A DNA stretch of 64,000 nt from Thalassia testudinum (GCA_037157565.1 JAZHRO010000063.1:8972001-9036000); one strand, 5' to 3'; shown: positions 36,564-48,418, counted from the stretch's first letter. The notes: generated from the letters alone by a model not told the origin. Made by a program: numbers and translations.

Positions 36564-37193
36564 CCAACTAAGTCACTAGGTACCGGTACTCATGATGAGT
36601 ACTGGTACTTGTTACTCACAGATTTGGGTCCAGTGACCTACATGTATCGGTATTAGTGATTAGTATCGGTACTTGTAAGGTCCAGGTAAAATCGTGTGTA
36701 CAAATTGTGACCACTTGGTACCGATACTCACGATGAGTACCGGTACTTGTTGTTCACAGTTTGGGACTTAGGCCCAAATCTGTGCCTAGCATGTACCAGT
36801 ACTTATGACCAGTACCGATACTTGCTTCAAGTACCAAATATTATAAGTGTAAGTCAATTTTTAAAGTTATCCCATCTACTCTAAACGACTTTATTTTGAA
36901 AGAATCAATTTTGAGTTTTGAAACGAATGAGTGAACAATATTCTGAACGCTAATTATCTTTACTTTGATTTTAACTCCTAGATTATGTTTTACTTGTTAG
37001 GAGACATACAAAGATTCTAAAATGCAATTAATACAACAAAAACTATAGTCTTCTAGTCTTCTTCCTTCATATGCTATCCTGTTGCTTGCATCCACAGATT
37101 CTTTTGACCTATAATACTTCATAAACACATTAGATTTTAAAATGGTTTTGTTAACACCAAAACACAGAAGGGAGATGGAACTAGGTTCCAACA
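36564..37193 (-). repeat. F 3' LTR, proximal part, with TACCGGTACT pairs
   Basis: It begins TGTTGGAACC (minus strand, at 37193) directly after the polypurine tract, the classic SIRE-type LTR start. It holds four paired inverted motifs at about 36581-36609, 36644-36673, 36717-36747 and 36792-36822. Each is two TAC(C/T)GGTACT-like palindromes about 9 bases apart. Confidence 0.75.
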
Positions 37194-37194
37194 A

Positions 37195-37207
37195 TCTCTC
37201 CCTTTTT
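37195..37207 (-). promoter_or_regulatory. Polypurine tract of copia element F
   Basis: AAAAAGGGAGAGA on the minus strand, in the context TTTTGTCAACACTAAAAAGG. It matches the well-known SIRE/Opie-type tract before TTGTTGG. Confidence 0.8.
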
Positions 37208-37589
37208 AGTGTTGACAAAATAAGCAAGATACTCATATTTAAAAATAAACAAAGACTTAATAAGAGAAGAATAAAAAAACTCCACAAGGAGTGAAAAACC
37301 TCCCCATCAAACTAAGCTCTCCCTATTTTAAATATGAAGTATCTAATCATTTCTCCCCCTTTTTGTCAAGCAAGCAAAAAGATGAGCAAAAAAATTAAAT
37401 TTTAAAAGTAAAACATGATATATTTCACATAAGCAAACAAAGCATGATTCATGAATAACCAACTCTATTCAACATTCATAACATGATAAAGTTCATAAAG
37501 ATAAAGCTTGAGACAATTTTAGCACATAATGGTCTGAAAAGTTATACAAATTTAATAAGCAACAAAATGAAAACTAAACTAATTTCTAG

Positions 37590-38946
37590 GATGTTTTCTA
37601 ATAAGCTTTTGCACATGTCCACCATCATCACCATCATCATCGTCATCATCGTTGTCATCATCATCTTCATCTTCATCATCACTATCTTCATAGGAAACTT
37701 CTTTGTCATCCTCAGTGTCTTCTTCTTTATCATCATGAAGAACAGGTTCTTCTGCCATTGAAGATGAAATAGGAGATGGATCTTGAAAATGCTTTTGCCT
37801 TCTTTCACTGTGTTCTTGAGGTGCTTTCAGTTGAGTCTACTTCCTTTGTTTAGGATGTTGAGTGGAAGAAGTGACAAGGGAGGACTCAATAGAAAGAGAA
37901 AGGTCATGGAATTTGCGTTCTATGTGACAGAAGGCAAAATTTAGATTGGTTAAATTTTGACCAATGTAATTGAAGGTATTTATCAAATTGGGATCAGTTC
38001 CAAACACATTAGACAGATTTACCCAAGGTGTTTCAGCTTCTGGTTATGGGTAGGTTATAGGAACGAAAGTAGAGGATGATTCAGGAGGTGGATGAGAAGA
38101 AGATTGAGCATTTAGATGAACTTCTTCTTCATCACTAGAGGATTCCTCTCTAGTAGGTTTCACTCCCATTTTTCGGAGAGTGGATCATTTGAAATAGACC
38201 ACTTTTCTAAGAGGAGTAAAATTAGAGAGGTCAATTTTATTTTTATGAAGAATGTGAGACACCAAAATATCCAATGGTAAAGTTGATGCACGGTAATGGG
38301 GTCTAAGAAAGTGAATGAAAATTGTGTTCCAATTGACCGGAAAGCTCGTAATGATAGCATAAATTAAGGGTAAAATATCAACAGGTATTTTGTGAAATCC
38401 TGAATTTTTAGCCCTTAAGTTCCATGCTAAGATATGAAAAAGGACACGAGCAAATAGGGTCATATTTGAGGCAACCAATGCTTTGCCCTAGCAGTTAGGG
38501 AGCAAGAGAGTTTCATGGATTTTATGAGTAGGAAATTGCTCTTTAAGTGTGTTAAATCCATGACCTTCATTAGGACATTCAGTACTTGTTGATAAGAATT
38601 TAGGTGTGATAGTGATTTTCTGACCAAAAACATTTGTTGTTAAGACAAGGTGACCTTGGTTTTCTTATTCTTGGAGATTAGCAAAGAATAGACAATTGAG
38701 ATCAGGGTATACTCCAGGACCATCAGCAAAGAATGATTCATCAAAGAAATGCATGAGTTTTTGTTCGGAAAGACGAGTGGTAAAACTAAAGAGTTGAAGA
38801 GAGAAATCTTTCCACTCAATTGGCCTACAATGATGGAGTTTTAGGCCTTTATACCAATCAAACTTAGACCTAGCATCCTTATTAATGCAAAACTTGTGAA
38901 AAACATCTTGAGGTGCTTTTCCCTTACTTTTTGATTTAGGTGCCAT
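37590..38946 (-). pseudogene. Extra 3' ORF of SIRE-type element F, broken
   Basis: On the minus strand an ATG at 38946 starts MAPKSKSKGKAPQDVFHKF. One frame then continues for about 450 codons, with stops near 38662, 38489 and 38185 and more beyond. It ends in a long Asp/Glu run encoded by a GAT/GAA microsatellite (37620-37740). Its place after pol and before the LTR is that of the envelope-like or plant-transposon-protein ORF of SIRE elements. The N-terminal pattern of aromatic and Leu residues resembles the family annotated as putative plant transposon protein, but I cannot confirm this. No signal peptide or clear membrane span is seen, so a true envelope role is unsupported. Confidence 0.6.
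37620..37740 (-). repeat. ATC/TTC microsatellite encoding an acidic tail
   Basis: The repeat is (ATC)n with interspersed TTC on the plus strand. Read in the minus frame of the extra ORF it gives an almost unbroken Asp/Glu tract. Confidence 0.8.
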
Positions 38947-39045
38947 CTATAAACATACAACAACAAGGAATAGGAAAACGATTAGAAATATAGAAAACTT
39001 CCTTTCATGTGTTTGTACAAAAAAAAAAAAACACATTTAAGCCTA

Positions 39046-39215
39046 CATGTATTGGTACTGGTGATTGGTACCGGTACTGGTTGGTTTCTGGTCCAAACAT
39101 AAATTTGAGCTAGTACTGATATTCGTATTCAGTACCAGTACCTGCTCACTAAAGCAGGCACTGCTGAGCCAAGCTAGTGCTAGTACCGATGATGGGTACT
39201 GGTACCACCTAGTAC
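39046..39215 (-). repeat. Second cluster of TACCGGTACT-like palindromes in F
   Basis: Three diverged pairs (around 39051-39085, 39111-39150 and 39180-39212) lie upstream of the extra 3' ORF in transcript sense. They share sequence with the LTR cluster at 36581-36822. Confidence 0.65.
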
Positions 39216-39739
39216 CCGACGAAAAACAAGTGCAGCAGCAAGAAAAGATCTGAGAGAAAGAAAAAGACAAGATGTAGAATGACTCATGATAGTAAGATCT
39301 ACTTAGGAGATAAGAATATACCTAGAGTAGAAGCTTGGAGGTGAGCCTTCTTCTTCTTGGCTAGGGCTTGGAGAGACACTTGTGGAGAGAACTAGGGTTT
39401 GCTTGAGACAAAATGAGGCAAGTGTTTGCATTTGGCTTCTTTTATATGGGATAGGTCATGTGCTTGTCACATGACCACTTAAGTGGTTGAGAAGAAAAAT
39501 ATACAACTTAGGTGTTGAACAAAAAATGTAGTCAACAACCTAAGTAAGCAACCATATTACAAATAACACCCAAATATTTCCAGAATGTGGAAATATTATA
39601 GTTTACCTCCTTTTTTTTAAAGCAAGCATGGGTAAATTGCAGTGAAGCCCTCAGAGATTTTTATAAATACAAACAAATTCCATATCAATCAAATTGTTAG
39701 TTTTGAATCTCTTTTATTGTACAAAGTCCTAATTTTCTT

Positions 39740-42700
39740 CTTATAAAGCAGAATCTCTCTACTGCAAGAGGTTTTGTAAAGATGTCTGCTAATTGGTTGT
39801 GTGTCAATGAATTCTAATTGAATTGATCCTTGAAGCACATTATCTCTAAGGAATGATGTCTAACATATATGTGCTTAGTACGTGAATGATGCACCAAATT
39901 TTTGGATAAATTTATTGCACTTGTATTATCACATAAAATTTTCGATTGTGGAAAAATCAATCCAAAGTCAGACAAAGTCTATCTCATCCAAATGACCTGA
40001 GAGCAAGCAAGTGAAGCAGCAATATACTCTGCTTCAGTTGTAGAAAATGAAACACAAGTCTGTTTCTTAGAGAACCATGAGACTAGAGATTCTCTAATAA
40101 AATGACATGTGACGCTAGTGCTCTTTCAGTCTATTTGACTTCCTGCATAGTCTGCATCACTATTGGATAATAGATCTAAGGATTGTGCTTTAGGATAGAA
40201 AAGACCAAGATCTTTTATGCTATTTAGGTATCTAAATATTCTTTTTACTGCATTAAAATGAGATTCCTTATGTTCGGATTGGAATCTCGCACATAAACAT
40301 GTAGCAAAAGGAATATCAGGTCTAGAAACTGTAAGATATAGTAGTGAACCTATCATGCCCTGGTATTTCTTTTCATCTACCCTTTTGCCAAATAAATCTT
40401 CACCAAGAGAAGCAGATAGAGCAATCGGAGTCTCCTTGCCATTTACATTTTCAAAGTCAAATTTCTTGAGAATTTCAAGAACATATTTTATTTGACTAAT
40501 GTAAATTCCTATGTCTAATTATTGAATTTGGAGTCCTAAAAGGAATCTAAGTTCACCCATCATACTCATTTCAAACTCAGTCTTCATAGTCTCACAGAAA
40601 TGTTGACACAGGGACTCCTTAGTTGATCTAAATATAATATCGTCAACATATATTTGAACCAGTAGGATGTCATTTCCTTCTTTTACAAAAAGAGTTGAAT
40701 CAACAACTCCAATTCTAAATCTGTGCTGAAGAAGAAAGGTCCTAACCTATCATACCAGGCCTTGGAAGCTTGTTTAAGTCCATATAATGCCTTATTGAGC
40801 TTGTATACATGCTCTGGGTGTGCTGGGTCCTCAAACCCGGGAGGCTGATGAACATAAACTTCTTCCTTAATATACCATTAAGAAAGGTGCTCTTAACATC
40901 CATTTGATATAGCTTGAAGTCCTTTGCACTTGTAAAGGCAAGAGCATCCATATGGACTCCAAGCGAGCAACAGGAGCATATGCCTCATCAAAGTCAATAC
41001 CCTCCTGTTGGTTATAGCCTTGAGCTACAAGTCTAGCTTTATTCTTGATCACTGAACTAGATTCATCCAATGTATTTTGGAACATCCACTTGGTTTCAAT
41101 GATGGAATTACCCTCACGAGCAGTACCAAGTTCCATACATTATTCCTAGTAAATTAGAGTAGCTCCTCCTGCATAGCTACAACCCATGACTCATCCTTTA
41201 ATATCTCATCAACTTTCTTGGGTTCAAGTTAAGAAAAAAAGGCATTAAGGACAAAATCATCTCTAAAGTGAGATCGGGTTTTTATACCTTGTTCAATATC
41301 ACCTATGATTTGTTCTTGAGGGTGATCCTTATGGTGTACCCATTCTTTTGGAAGATCATGTACATTTCGTGTATCTTCCATTTTTGATACATCGATGAAG
41401 GGGGTATCTTCATCATCAGAATCTAAATGATTTGGTTCTGGTTCACCTAAGTTTGTTTCATCAAATGAAACATGTAGAGATTCTTCTATAACAAAAGTAT
41501 TTTTATTGAAGACTCGATAAGCTTTGCTTCTTGTTGAATAGCCAATAAAAATGCCTTCATCACCTTTAGCATCAAACTTATCAAGTCGATCACAGGTGTT
41601 TAATAAATAACATCGACTTCCAAATACCCTAAAATATGAAATCCTAGGAGACTTCTCATAATAAAGCTCATATGGAGTTTTCTTAATAATAGGCCTTAAG
41701 AGAGTTCTATTAAGAACATAAAATGCCGTATTTAATGGCTTCTACCCAGAAATATTTTTGAAACCCAAGCTCCAAGAGCAAAGTTCGGGCACATTCTTAT
41801 AGAGTGCGATTCTTGCGCTCTATAACACCATTTTGAGATGGTGCCCGAGGAAATGAAAATTCATGGGTTATGCTAGAATTGACACAAAAACTTGAAAATT
41901 TTTCATTTTTAAATTCACTCCCATGATCAGTCCTAAGTCTAAGAATAGAGGATGCTTTTTCCTTTTGAAGTCTTCGAGCAAGACTTAGGAAGGAATCAAA
42001 TGAGTCATCCTTATGTTTCAAGAAGATGACCCAAGTGAACCTAGAGAAGTCATCAACAATAACTAGGCAAAATTTTGATCCATTTAGACTCTCGAATTGT
42101 GTTGGTCCAAATAGATCAAGGTGTAACAATTCTAAAGGTCGTGTTGTTGAAACTAAGTCTTTAGGTTTAAAAGAAGCTTTGTGCATTTGCACAAAACATC
42201 CTTTTTATAAGTTAGTTTGGGTAGGCCCCTTACTAACTCATTTTTGGCTAACCTATTAAGATGTTTGTGATTAATGTAACCTAGCCTACGGTGCCAAAGA
42301 TCTACCTCAACATGGGAGGCAAGCAAACATTTTACAAATTTCTCTTGTGAAAAATGAAGAACATAGATATGTTCATATCTAAAGGTTTCAATTAAAACCA
42401 TATTTGTTCCTTCTTTTAATATTTTAAATCCAACTTTAGTAAACAAAGCATCACATCCATTATCACATTTTGACTAACACTAAGTAGGTTATGTTTTAAG
42501 TTTTCTACTAAAGGAACATTACATACCTGCTTAAAAGAATTGCCTATTGTACCTTCACCAATAATGCAACAACGTTTGTTGCCGCCCAACTTGACGTGTC
42601 CACCATCTTTGATTTTGGTCCACTTGATAAAGAGGTCGGAGTGTCCTGTCATGTGCTTGGAACACCGACTGTTTAGGATCCAATTGTCCTTCTTGACTTG

Positions 42701-43465
42701 CAAAATAGTTTATTAAATCTATTTTAGGTACTCATTTTCTTTTGGGTCCTTGATGGTTAGTACCCTTCAAATCCTTAGGTGTATAGATCTATAATTCTTA
42801 GGATTCTTGACATTTTGATAAATCCATGCATGTCTAGGTGCATGTTATTTATTTTGTGTGTTCTTGTTATTATTGATCTTCGCTTTTAAATTATTGCAAA
42901 ATTCTGTATTCAGCATAGTTGTTGTTTTTAGATTATTAAAAGTGTCCTCAAAGTGTTCATAAATATCTTCTAATTCTACTATTTTTGAATGCAAGTGAAT
43001 GTTAGTTTCTGTTGACATTTCTAATTCTATTTCTAAATAAGATTTCTCTATTTCTAGAGTTTTATAACTATAATGCAAGACCTTATTTTCTTTTTTAATC
43101 AACCTAGCTTTGTGATACAAATCTTCATATGCTTGTAATAACTCATTAAAAGTGACTTTAGAGTCTACCTCATTTTTTGAACTGTCGTTGTTCGCCATTA
43201 AGCAAAGATGTGCAACTTCTGTTTCTTCAAATTCTTCAGAAGATGATTCCATGCCAGAATCACTATCATCCCAAGTCGCCTTAGATGCCTTTCTTGAAAT
43301 CTTCTTCTTCCGATTGAGTTCTTTGTCCTTCTTTTCTTCCTTTTTCTTCTTGATCATTGGACAATCTTTTTGTACGTGCCCCTTCTTCTTGCACTCAAAA
43401 TAAATAATGTCATTTATAAATTTATTTACTTTCTTGCCTTCTTTTCGGATGAATCTTCTCGTTAG
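39740..43465 (-). pseudogene. Ty1/copia gag-pol of element F, broken
   Basis: On the minus strand: the gag C-terminal part (43465-42845) has one CCHC-like knuckle near 43370, in which the first Cys is Tyr (YFECKKKGHVQKDC). The protease (42703-42416) reads WILNSRCSKHMTG, with Asn for the catalytic Asp and Arg for Gly. The pre-integrase region is LWHRRLG (about 42300). Integrase lies at 42192-41797 (HLDLFGPT, TDHGSEF, QNGVIERKNRTL). RT spans about 41136-40400 with YVDD near 40645 and several frameshifts. RNase H covers about 40356-39750, ending in the typical copia tail. Order and the gag coiled coil point to SIRE/Maximus. Many stops; the gag N-terminus is cut by element C at 43465. Confidence 0.88.
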
Positions 43466-44160
43466 TGATGCTTAAATTCGTCATTAAAGACCCCCTCATT
43501 TAATGTTTTAATTTTGAAATGACTAAATTGCCCCCTATCCTTGCAACTATAAAAGGAGACCCCTACCCTACGAAATCCTCATCCCTTCCTTCACCTCTCT
43601 CCCTCTCCAAAGCTCAAGAGAAGCTTGTCCCACACCTGGGATGCTATTCTAGAGCCAAATCCAATTTTCTTGCCCATGTTCCAGAAGTGGATCCTGCGAT
43701 GACGACGTCATGCTACCTCGTTCCCGCTCTGTTCTCCTTTCTGCTCTGTCCTCCATCTTCCAGGTGTCGCTCCGTCCAGCTCTTCCTCCAAGCATTCGTC
43801 GAGGAGGATAACATCTCTCTCTCTTCTTTTTAATCGCTTTCTAGAATAGAATTTCCCGCTTTCTAGTTGTAATCATTTCCTACTTTCTAGTTGTAAAAAT
43901 ATTTTTATTATATCAAGTGATTGTTCTCCTTCTCTCTCTCTTATTGTTTATATCAATTCCATTGTAATTATTTCATTTTCAAACCAAAACACAAAAAAAT
44001 ATAATTGAAGATTTAAGATCGACATAGCCTCCCTATGTTCGACCTGGAATTCTTGGAATTTTGGTATAAATTTATCTGTTGACGGATTTCTTCACAAATC
44101 GAACTACAACGATGTGTTTTTTAAATCCAATTTCGATCATGTAGTCTTCTGCTCTCAACA
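43466..44160 (+). repeat. 5' LTR of element C (695 bp)
   Basis: It starts TGATGCTTAAATTCGTCA and ends GCTCTCAACA. A primer-site-like sequence follows. TATAAAAG (43548-43555) lies only 82 bases in, so this LTR has a short U3 unlike the 2.7-kb LTRs of A, B and D. The preceding GTTAG (43461-43465) would be one TSD copy. The 104-codon ORF at 43519 lies across the promoter and is unlikely to be a gene. Confidence 0.75.
43548..43555 (+). promoter_or_regulatory. TATA box of C 5' LTR
   Basis: TATAAAAG in GCAACTATAAAAGGAGACC, a strong plant-type TATA context. Confidence 0.65.
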
Positions 44161-44163
44161 TTT

Positions 44164-44181
44164 TTACGCCGTTGCTGAGGA
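44164..44181 (+). promoter_or_regulatory. Degenerate tRNA-Asp primer site of C
   Basis: TTACGCCGTTGCTGAGGA matches B's primer site at 14 of 18 bases, starting three bases after the LTR end. Confidence 0.65.
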
Positions 44182-44404
44182 GGCAATGATTTTCGATTTT
44201 CTTTCCGCATTTCACGCACTTTATTATTTAAATTTTTTTTTGAAACATTGAGGATTGCTATCATGAGTCGATAACAATCCAGAGAATATATTCCATATAA
44301 AAAAAAAATAATTACAGGTAAGATGCCCAACTATATATGAGAGACCAGCACTCCTTTACAATATTCTCACATCTTATCGATCTCTCCTGAAAAAGCTTAT
44401 CATT

Positions 44405-44865
44405 TCATGCCCTCCACACACACCACAAAACAGCTACCATAGCCCCCAAAGGTCGACCAGGAGTGATGAACCTCTGCCATACTGAATCCCAGGAGAGGAG
44501 GGGTTCTAAACAAACCAACCTCCAAATCTTATCCGTGATCAAACAGGAGGAGAAAATGTGTGATACACTATCAGAATGAAACCCACATAGAGGGCAGGCA
44601 TTTAGAACAGTCCCCATCCTTCTGTGTCTTAGATCACCAGTGATCAACCCTTCACATCTGCATAGCCACAGGAATATTTGAACCTTTAGAGGAACTTTTA
44701 GGAGCCAAATCTTTCTGTCAATAGGGTCCCATTCCACCTCACTATTGGCTCTAGTGACTTTCTCGTATGCTTGCTTCACTGAAAAACTACCCTGCCAGCA
44801 GTAAGTATTTGTCTCATTACTCGCAAGTTGAATCTACTGTAGACTCGCCATCATTTTCTGCCTCT
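44405..44865 (-). pseudogene. LINE ORF2, C-terminal part (zf-RVT)
   Basis: The minus-strand frame (44779-44405, ending in a stop) has the reverse-transcriptase-associated zinc domain: RKIWLLKVPLKVQIFLW, then C-P-L-C near GTVLNACPLCGF, H in SVSHIFSSC. Reading upstream it continues to 44865 with a TAG near 44836. After element D is skipped it joins the ORF2 frame that ends at 54790. It is part of the RNA-binding end of the LINE replicase. Confidence 0.85.
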
Positions 44866-47608
44866 TGATGAGAGCCTCATCATGAGCCATAACTAGCTCA
44901 TTTTGACCCAATAAAGAAGATAAAGCTCCTACATAACCTAGTAGAAGGCCTAAATGAAGGAATAAGTGTTCTAAGAAGAAAATATGAAATAAAGGTTAAA
45001 ACTGCAATTTGCAGTACATAAACAGGATTTCTCAGAGGCAAAACATAGGTCAAATGGTCTAAACGAGATAAAAAGTGGGTTGATTCAATCAGATATGGGT
45101 TCATGTGTAATTTAGGAATTAAATGACATTTGGTAACCCTAAAACCGACCTTCTTAAATCAACAAGGTTTCGGTTAGGATAAAAATCAAGTAAACCCTCT
45201 AAAAATCATGGAAAAATATCCTCTAGGGTTTAGAACACTTAGTTTGGCCTTTGGAACCCAGTTTGACCTAGATTAGGGTCCTAGTTCATCAATTAACCTA
45301 ATTTGGGGTTTTATGCAAAATGTCCAATCAAACAAGGTCAAACCTAAAATCCAACTTCACCATTAGATTCCTTAGGTCCAAATTAGGTTTGTACCAAAAT
45401 TTGGACCTAAGGGGAGGTCATCTTGACCTACTTTGCAATTTAGTACACCCAAATCATAATTTGGTCCCTATCTTTTGAAAATCATCGCAAAGAGCCCCCT
45501 AACTTCCTCGCCAACCTTGCAATCAGGTCCTTCCACCATTATTGGGGCATAATCCTTCTCCGGCGAGGATTAGAGAGGGAATACTCTCTGATTCCTCAGA
45601 GATCCCCTCCCAGAAATGGAAGGGAGATTCTCTGAGGAATTCCCTTCCATCTAAGGCCAATCACGATCCCTGGTGTGAACCCAATCTCTCGTGGGAATGA
45701 ACGGGGGATTTGGGTATCCACCCTCTTTCCTTCTCCGGCGAGCCGGCAAAGGTAATGGCGTGCCCTCCATGCTCTGAAAGCACGGCCCAGTGCCTATAGA
45801 AGAACCTCCAAACCCAGCCGCCCAATTTCAGCTTGATTTGGTCGAGCTTCCACCTCCAATTCGTCTCTTCCTTCCCGGCCAAAGTACCCAGCAAGCTCCG
45901 ACGAGTCCCCATCCCCTCCCTCTTCGCTCTGCCACAAAACCAGTGGCAGAGTCATCTTCCTGATTCTCCTCCGCGTCGTGCAACACCTGCGCACGCTGCC
46001 TCAGCCCCGTCGTTGCCGCCGTCTTCCTCCACTGTGCAGCTTCTTCTCCGGCGACAGCAGGTACAACTATCCACCTCTCCGTCCCCCTTCATCCCTGTAG
46101 TTAGGCTTAATACATTCTCCATCTTCCCCTCTCTCTTTTCCCCCTTTTATTTCATTTAATTGCCCCTTGACCGTCGCTGACCACCTCCATCTTCCTCGCC
46201 TCCGACCGACCTCCGGCGAGCTGCCCCCACCATTCCGCCCCTCCACACGGCTCGCCAACCGTCTCATAAGCTCCACCTCACCACAAGGAGCAACCTCCGC
46301 CCATCCACCATCCCTCTACGCCTCTACCACAGTCCCCCGAACTCACCCACACCTTCGGCCACAGGTTGACCTAGGTACGCACACCTAGGCCATCCCACGG
46401 CCTGCCGCATGGCTCACCACCTTCGCCGTGCCACGACGAAGGTGCCCAGCTGGTTTGATTAGGTCAATAGGCCGTATTTGTGTTTGACAGGATTCTAGCC
46501 CCTGCCGCCATTGACGGTTGGAGCAGCTCCAAGCTTCAGCAGCTCCAGGCGTCAGGTTCTCCAATCTTCAGGTGCGGCATACTCGGGATAGTAGTGTGAA
46601 GCATCTAAGTCCAGCAAGGAGCGCAGCAATGTCCGCAGCTGTGGCGATTGCACGAAGGCTCTGCGGGTGCGCGCGGGAGCGGGGCAGAACTAATAGTCCC
46701 ACATTGGCAAAACGCGAAGCACAGGTATACTTTAAATTATTTTTGTGATATTGCCTCGTTGCCTCCGAATGCATAGGGGTGAGGTCCCTCACCTTATCCC
46801 ACGATCGCCTCGTCTGCGGTTTCACCTCGCGGATCTGGTGGGCTCCGACCCGACCCAATCTGAGCACACCTCGCGCATCACGCACCTACCGGTGTGCCTG
46901 GTCCCGGGTTCGAAATCCGACCCGATTACCCATGGCTCTGGGAGAGAGTCCTACGAGTGCTTTGTAGAGAAAGAGAGACGTTCGGGTAGAGGGACAGGGT
47001 AGGTTTTGCTTTCCTGTTGTGCAGGCAGGCTGAGCGTTGAGGAAAAGAGACTTAGCCGCAAGGAGAAAAAGAAGAAGCAGAAGAAGAGGCTGAACGAAGA
47101 AGAGAAGAGAGAAAGAAGGAAGGACTACAGAGAGAAAGAAGCAAAGGCAGGAAGAAGAACAAAAGACCAAGGTAAAGAAGAAACCTTCGCAGAGATAGAA
47201 GAGAAAGAAGAAGAAGACAGAAGAGAGAAGAAGCAAAGGCAAGGAAGGAGAAGAAGTCTTCACAGAAGAGAGAAAGAAGAAGAAAGGAAGAGAGACTGCA
47301 GAGAAAGAAGAAGAAGGCAAAAGAAAAAGGGAAAACACTTTTAAGACGTCTGATCACAAGATCTGACATCCAATTTTACTCTTTTGTCATAATTACTTTT
47401 TAAACCGCATACATTCATTTTGAATTCAAGTTTTGAGTAAATTAGAGTGTTCAATTACTTTTGAGATTAGTAGTAAATTCTGATTTCTCCCTGTGTTCGA
47501 CCTCGGATACTCCGATTTTCGAGTAATAAAAATCTTTATTTGTTTTGAACGCTTTTTCGGCTATACTACAACGTGTTATCTTTTAAAAACCGATCGAGCG
47601 TTTAAACA
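44866..47608 (+). repeat. D 5' LTR (2743 bp)
   Basis: It runs from TGATGAGAGCCTCATCA to GTTTAAACA. The TATA box is weakened to TATAGAAG (45795). A putative intron runs from 46061 (GCAG|GTACAAC) to 46490 (TGTTTGACAG), 430 bases, with a second donor CACAG|GTATAC at 46725 after 234 bases. The purine-rich tract is at 47040-47340. The hairpin arm at 47345-47370 has two mismatches, and AATAAA is at 47525-47530. Confidence 0.9.
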
Positions 47609-47611
47609 TTT

Positions 47612-47629
47612 TGGTGCCGTTGCCAGGGA
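47612..47629 (+). promoter_or_regulatory. tRNA-Asp primer binding site of D
   Basis: TGGTGCCGTTGCCAGGGA, 16 of 18 bases as in B, starts three bases after the LTR end. Confidence 0.88.
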
Positions 47630-47717
47630 GCAATGCGCAATTTACCACTAGTCTCTACATTCTTTTTATCATATTGAACACTAACTTGCCCTACTTGGCT
47701 TTGTTTTGATCTTGCAG

Positions 47718-47764
47718 GTATTTCACGAGAAAATCCCTTTCGCAAGTCAACCACTCCAGGGCAG
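47718..47764 (+). other. Micro-exon-like unit after D primer site
   Basis: TTTTGATCTTGCAG ends at 47717, 88 bases past the primer site. After 47 bases comes GGGCAG|GTAATTTC at 47765. Confidence 0.5.
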
Positions 47765-48418
47765 GTAATTTCTTTTCTTCCTTAAACCATCCCCTAATCC
47801 TGAAAAGACAAAAGGAAGAAAATCAATTTAGGAATCAATTTCCTTCTTTATATAGTAATCACCATCTTTAAGGCAAACGTTTCCAAATTTTGCGAAAATT
47901 TTTTAATTCTTCTTGAAGTTGGAGCGATTTTTTAATTTCTATCCCACAAATTCAGGTGCCTAATAGAAATAACGCTTAATCTCTGTGGACAACACATTTC
48001 TTGCTTTCAAGTCCAAAGAGAATTTTTGTGAAAAAGAGAAAGAGGATTGGAAATAGAACCAAATTAGGGTTTCTACAGTAGGATCTTGGAGTGTTAGTCA
48101 CACATGCCTACATAAAAGGAAATAAACCTTCCCGCATCGGCGTGCTACCCAAGCCCTTGATTGAAGAGATCTTAACAAGACAAACCCTAAGAAAAAAAAG
48201 AAGCTCTAAAATCACTGGAATCTTAAAATTTTTGGACCTAACAACCTGGGAGTCAAATCAGGGTGATCTCTAGGCTCCAAACCTAGAATCATTCTGCCAT
48301 CTATAGGACAGGTCAGGTGAAGTTGACCCCTTGGGTCAACCAACCTCTAAATTAGGTCACAATATCAAAACATCTAAAGTTCAAGTGAGAACCCTATAAG
48401 CTCCTTTAAAATAAAAGT

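Noticed and set aside
36581..36822. CRISPR-like spaced repeats
   Set aside because: The units are short diverged palindrome pairs with irregular spacing inside a copia LTR in plant DNA; no spacer-repeat array or cas genes.
37483..37761. Plus-strand Ile-rich 92-codon ORF resembling a membrane peptide
   Set aside because: It is the reverse reading of the acidic microsatellite of F's extra ORF.
37590..38946. True envelope gene in element F
   Set aside because: No signal peptide, furin-like site or membrane anchor could be seen. Position alone suggests the SIRE extra ORF, so I do not call it an envelope.
44164..44181. tRNA gene fragments at the primer sites
   Set aside because: Only the 18-base complement of the tRNA 3' end is present at each LTR end; no cloverleaf sequence adjoins.
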